A stretch of 5,876 bases of DNA, from NCBI GenBank assembly GCA_009930275.1, contig RZYP01000125.1, positions 1 through 5,876 on the forward strand, given 5' to 3'. Under the pieces are notes generated by a model. That model worked only from the letters and a program-made list of their open reading frames with translations, did no database searches and had not been told where the DNA came from. This stretch comes from Negativicutes bacterium (lineage in GTDB: Bacteria; Bacillota_C; Negativicutes; Acidaminococcales; Acidaminococcaceae). Positions 4,851 through 5,876 of the stretch are shown piece by piece (position 1 is the first letter of the stretch; each line of letters starts with the position of its first letter). The position numbers and the translations under genes were made by a program.

Positions 4851-5876
4851 GTGGGCTTGTCTTCAAGAATCAACAGTAAACTGGTCGTCATTTTGATATC
4901 GGTACTGTTACTGGTATATTTTGTGGTTTTCCCTATGGGTGTTTTGGTTTTTGATAGTATCTACCAGAATGGAAGTTTTAATTTTAGTAATTATAAAGTT
5001 GTTTACAGCACTATTGTTAACTGGAGGGCATTAACCAACACCGTACAATTATCCTTGATGGTTATGGTAGCCAGTGTTATCATTACCTTTCCTTTAGCCT
5101 GGCTTGTTGGCAGGACGGACCTGCCCGGTAAGAAAACTTATCGTACTTTGCTGGTTGCCAGCTATATGATTCCCCCGTATGTCGGAGCTATAGCCTGGGT
5201 TCAGCTTTTGAATCCAAGCGTAGGATATTTAAATCAAGTTTTAAAATGGATGTTCAGTTTACAACAGGCACCGTTTAACATCTATACTTTTGGCGGCCTT
5301 GCCTGGGTTTTAACCCTCTTTTATTCACCGTTTGCTTTTATTACGATTTCTCGTGCAATGGAAAAAATGGACCCGACTTTGGAAGAAGCAGCCAGGGTTT
5401 CCGGAGCGTCACCACTCAAAACCTTATTTGACGTTACCCTCCCCTTAATGGCTCCAAGTATCCTAGCCGGCGGTTTGCTTGTCTTTATAGCAGCAGGCTC
5501 CTGCTTCGGTATTCCCGCTATTGTCGGTATGCCTGGAAATATTGAAGTTATGACTACCCGTATCGTAACCTACATATACATGGGTGATGACAAGGGTATT
5601 CGTGATGCAACGGCGCTTGCAGCGTCTTTGATGATTATCGCCAATTCATTACTGTTCTTTATGACCTGGATGCTTGGCCGCAAGGATTATACCACTATCA
5701 GCGGCAAAAGCACCCGCCCGAATATAGTTGAGCTGGGCAAATGGAAATGGCCGGCGTTTATCGGCGTAGGGCTTTACGCTACGATTGCTGTAATAATACC
5801 GCTTTTTTCCATCCTGCTTACCTCATTGCTGAAAAGCATGTCCAAACCGATTGGTTTTGATAATCTCAGCTTGGAA
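4851..5876 (+). CDS. Iron-type ABC transporter permease, fused two-module form (3' end beyond window)
   Basis: An open frame of 342 codons running off the window end. Start GTG 4851 has AAGGAG (4840-4845) five bases before it; an in-frame ATG at 4830 lacks a good ribosome site. The protein is an inner-membrane permease that, with a cytoplasmic ATPase, takes ligand from the lipoprotein encoded upstream. Helices lie at about residues 11-34, 63-86, 100-122, 145-168, 200-222, 253-275 and 301-325. The first BPD_transp_1 module carries a clear EAA loop, EEAARVSGASPLKTLFDVTLP (178-198), where the ATPase docks; TNTVQLSLMVMVASVIITFPLAWLVGRTD (62-90) is the usual module start. After a hydrophilic linker (276-299) a new helix and TSLLKSMSKPIGFDNLSLE begin a second module, as in FbpB/AfuB/ThiP-type fused permeases of 500-700 residues. 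The second EAA loop and the ATPase gene must lie beyond the window. Confidence 0.88.
   Translation, partial: MGLSSRINSKLVVILISVLLLVYFVVFPMGVLVFDSIYQNGSFNFSNYKVVYSTIVNWRALTNTVQLSLMVMVASVIITFPLAWLVGRTDLPGKKTYRTLLVASYMIPPYVGAIAWVQLLNPSVGYLNQVLKWMFSLQQAPFNIYTFGGLAWVLTLFYSPFAFITISRAMEKMDPTLEEAARVSGASPLKTLFDVTLPLMAPSILAGGLLVFIAAGSCFGIPAIVGMPGNIEVMTTRIVTYIYMGDDKGIRDATALAASLMIIANSLLFFMTWMLGRKDYTTISGKSTRPNIVELGKWKWPAFIGVGLYATIAVIIPLFSILLTSLLKSMSKPIGFDNLSLE

Noticed and set aside
1..5876. CRISPR array, tRNA/rRNA genes, insertion sequence or phage genes
   Set aside because: No regularly spaced repeats, no cloverleaf or rRNA-like stretches, and no transposase or integrase frame is present.

Overview
The window looks like chromosomal DNA from a low-to-moderate GC Firmicute. 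A Negativicutes-type bacterium (Sporomusa/Pelosinus-like) is my best guess, from strong GAGG-type Shine-Dalgarno sites, sigma-A promoters, GTG/TTG starts and the lipoprotein style. This is inference; no marker gene is present.

Layout. (1) Positions 2-265 hold the 3' end of a small membrane protein gene, probably DUF2628-like. (2) Positions 266-546 have no long ORF but are dense in regulatory signals. There is a perfect consensus sigma-A promoter (364-392), a 12-bp-arm palindrome over its -35, and two near-palindromic sites (400-418, 504-522) that match the DtxR/IdeR iron box at 15/19 and 16/19 positions. Between these two sites lies a terminator-like hairpin (462-494). The arrangement could make a short iron-regulated transcript, or attenuate the genes downstream. 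(3) Positions 547-789 encode an 80-residue peptide that resembles the N-terminus of a FecCD-type siderophore permease and stops where that family would continue, so it is probably a gene remnant. (4) Positions 930-1457 encode an intact flavodoxin-family protein. (5) A bidirectional terminator (1568-1656) separates it from (6) a convergent minus-strand gene (1655-2137) for a small polytopic membrane protein, possibly an ECF-transporter S component, with its own near-consensus promoter. (7) Divergently, 2396-3481 encodes an FkbM-family methyltransferase with an N-terminal Rossmann-like domain. (8) Positions 3683-4720 and 4851-5876 (cut by the window end) encode a solute-binding lipoprotein and a fused two-module permease of the ferric-iron/AfuA-FbpB type, separated by an intrinsic terminator that probably sets more binding protein than permease.

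Theme. Iron is the likeliest thread: iron-box-like operators, a siderophore-permease remnant, a flavodoxin (the usual iron-sparing electron carrier) and a ferric-type ABC importer. However, no iron box is visible in front of the ABC importer and its ligand cannot be fixed from sequence alone, so it may be unrelated to the first half of the window.
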